Positions 63,132-64,000 of a stretch of 64,000 nt of DNA are shown in pieces. The position numbers and the translations under genes were made by a program. A model generated the notes under the pieces. That model was not told the DNA's origin, searched no databases, and saw nothing but the letters and a program-made list of their open reading frames with translations. The first letter of the stretch is position 1. Every line of letters begins with the position of its first letter. This DNA is from Pseudomonas fluorescens (GTDB lineage: Bacteria; Pseudomonadota; Gammaproteobacteria; Pseudomonadales; Pseudomonadaceae), in assembly GCF_902497995.1 (NCBI RefSeq), contig NZ_CABVII010000023.1, positions 50,636 through 114,635 of the forward strand. Reading direction: 5' to 3'.

Positions 63132-63680
63132 TTAGAAGTTTGCTGGCGTATTCGCACTAATAATCTCCGCCTCATCCGCCCCAATATTGCGAAACCGATG
63201 CGCCAGCGTCGTCGGAAAGTAGTACCCATCCCCGGCATTGAGCACACTAATTTGCCCATCCACCGTCAGCTCAACTGTGCCACGGGTAACCAGCCCACAC
63301 TCCTCTCCTTCCGAGTGCACAATCGGCTCTTCCCCCGAACTCGCCCCAGGCGCGTATTGCTCACGCAACAAGCGCATCTGCCGGCTCGGCACCGAAGCGC
63401 CAATCAGCAGCAACCGCAATCCATGACGCCCAAGGTCCGGCTGTTCATTGGCGCGGAAGACGTATTGATGTTCACGGGGCGGTTGGTCGAAGGTGAAGAA
63501 GTCCGCCAGAGACATCGGTATGCCTTCGAGCAGTTTTTTCAGGGAGCTGACGGAGGGACTGACGCGATTCTGTTCGATCAGGGAGATGGTGGCATTGGTG
63601 ACGCCGCTACGCCGGGCCAGCTCGCGCTGGGAGAGTTTGTAGCTTTCGCGTACTAGTTTGAGTCGTGAGCCCGTGTCCAT
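63132..63680 (-). CDS. XRE-family regulator with cupin domain (PuuR-like)
   Basis: The 182-residue regulator has an HTH at residues 6-60 (LKLVRESYKLSQRELARRSG then VTNATISLIEQNRVSPSVSS) and a cupin domain from about residue 100 (LLREQYAPGASSGEEPI, VHSEGEECGLVTRGTVELTV, GDGYYFPTTLAHRFRNIG). Such proteins control polyamine or amino-acid catabolism (PuuR) by binding a small ligand in the cupin. No puu/spu genes are in the window, but they may lie just beyond the right edge. ATG 63680 lacks an obvious strong ribosome site. A broken copy lies at 55.7 kb. Confidence 0.85.
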   Translation of the reverse strand: MDTGSRLKLVRESYKLSQRELARRSGVTNATISLIEQNRVSPSVSSLKKLLEGIPMSLADFFTFDQPPREHQYVFRANEQPDLGRHGLRLLLIGASVPSRQMRLLREQYAPGASSGEEPIVHSEGEECGLVTRGTVELTVDGQISVLNAGDGYYFPTTLAHRFRNIGADEAEIISANTPANF

Positions 63681-64000
63681 GACAGCCTTATGCGAAGAAA
63701 TACTTAAGGGTTATGGGGGTGGATGGCGGGCGACTTTTGGCCGCGAAGGTACCGCTTCCCTGTCCCGGAAATGTGAAAGGCGGGTATTAAATCACGTTTG
63801 GGGGGGTTGCTGTAGGAGCAAGGTTGCTTGCGGTGGCGGGCGGGTTGGGTGAGGTTGGTGGGTGGTGACTGATCTGGCGCTTTCGCTGCGAGCCAGCGGC
63901 TACGGGGGGGGGCGGCGGGTATTGGCATGTTGTGATGGCGGTGCCTGGCAAGGTTGGTGGTGACTGATCTGGCGCTTTCGCTGGCCAGCTCCTACAGGGG
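63681..64000. other. Intergenic region at the window end with REP-like and direct repeats
   Basis: A degenerate REP (tgtaggagcaaggttgcttg) lies at about 63811. The 26-base segment tggtgactgatctggcgctt and following ttcgctg occurs twice, at 63863 and 63958. No gene is seen. Confidence 0.55.

Noticed and set aside
1..64000. tRNA, rRNA or a phage attachment site
   Set aside because: I looked for cloverleaf-like segments and rRNA motifs near the mobile remnants and saw none.

Overview
The window looks like the chromosome of a fluorescent-group Pseudomonas. Most genes are GC-rich. Many intergenic gaps carry REP/REPIN palindromes of the type gtgggagcgggcttgctcg typical of that group, and the gene content fits (napEDABC, lldD, topB, DctA-type carriers, the creatinase cluster, GlxA-type AraC regulators). 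I see no rRNA, tRNA or CRISPR array.

Layout: 1-6 kb holds a GMC alcohol dehydrogenase cut by the window edge, an MHS-type MFS carrier, an Ig-like repeat protein and lldD. 6-10 kb is an accessory patch: a coiled-coil membrane protein, a 458-residue acidic protein of unknown function, a broken tyrosine recombinase and a broken IS1182-type transposase. 10-18 kb is housekeeping and conserved small genes (DUF427, topB, GNAT, BON, a ProA-like dehydrogenase, DoxX, dienelactone hydrolase). 18-22 kb holds a 1158-residue polytopic protein of unknown function and an adenosine-specific kinase homologue. 22-35 kb has two separate tartrate/malate modules: dctA + tartrate dehydrogenase + LysR, then a frameshifted LysR + D-tartrate dehydratase + a second DctA-like carrier. 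Between them lie a cell-wall hydrolase, a CAP-domain protein, a truncated bestrophin and an 814-residue membrane protein. 35-39 kb is the periplasmic nitrate reductase operon napEDABC. 40-45 kb is a creatine-utilisation locus (GlxA-type regulator, MHS carrier, creatinase) interrupted by a 134-bp tandem REPIN array. 47-53 kb is a probable catabolic cluster (FAD oxidoreductase, RidA, DUF1028, ArgE-like deacylase, NCS1 permease) whose substrate is not evident.

53-63.7 kb is an accessory island with lower GC in places. It contains a small-protein gene present as one intact copy, one frameshifted copy and one tail fragment; both 5' regions carry an RNA-like three-way-junction fold with compensatory base changes. 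It also contains a truncated antidote gene, a methyltransferase resembling 3-hydroxypalmitate methyl ester synthases, a zeta-toxin pair, and a 1587-residue DUF4011-helicase-Vsr protein of the type reported as an anti-phage defence gene (Hhe). A fragment of an XRE-cupin regulator gene lies at 55.7 kb and an intact relative at 63.1 kb, so the defence part may be bracketed by a partial duplication.

Genes seen to act together: nap genes (electron transfer NapC to NapB to NapA); dctA with tartrate/malate dehydrogenase; tartrate dehydratase with its carrier; creatine import and hydrolysis; and the FAD oxidoreductase-to-permease cluster.
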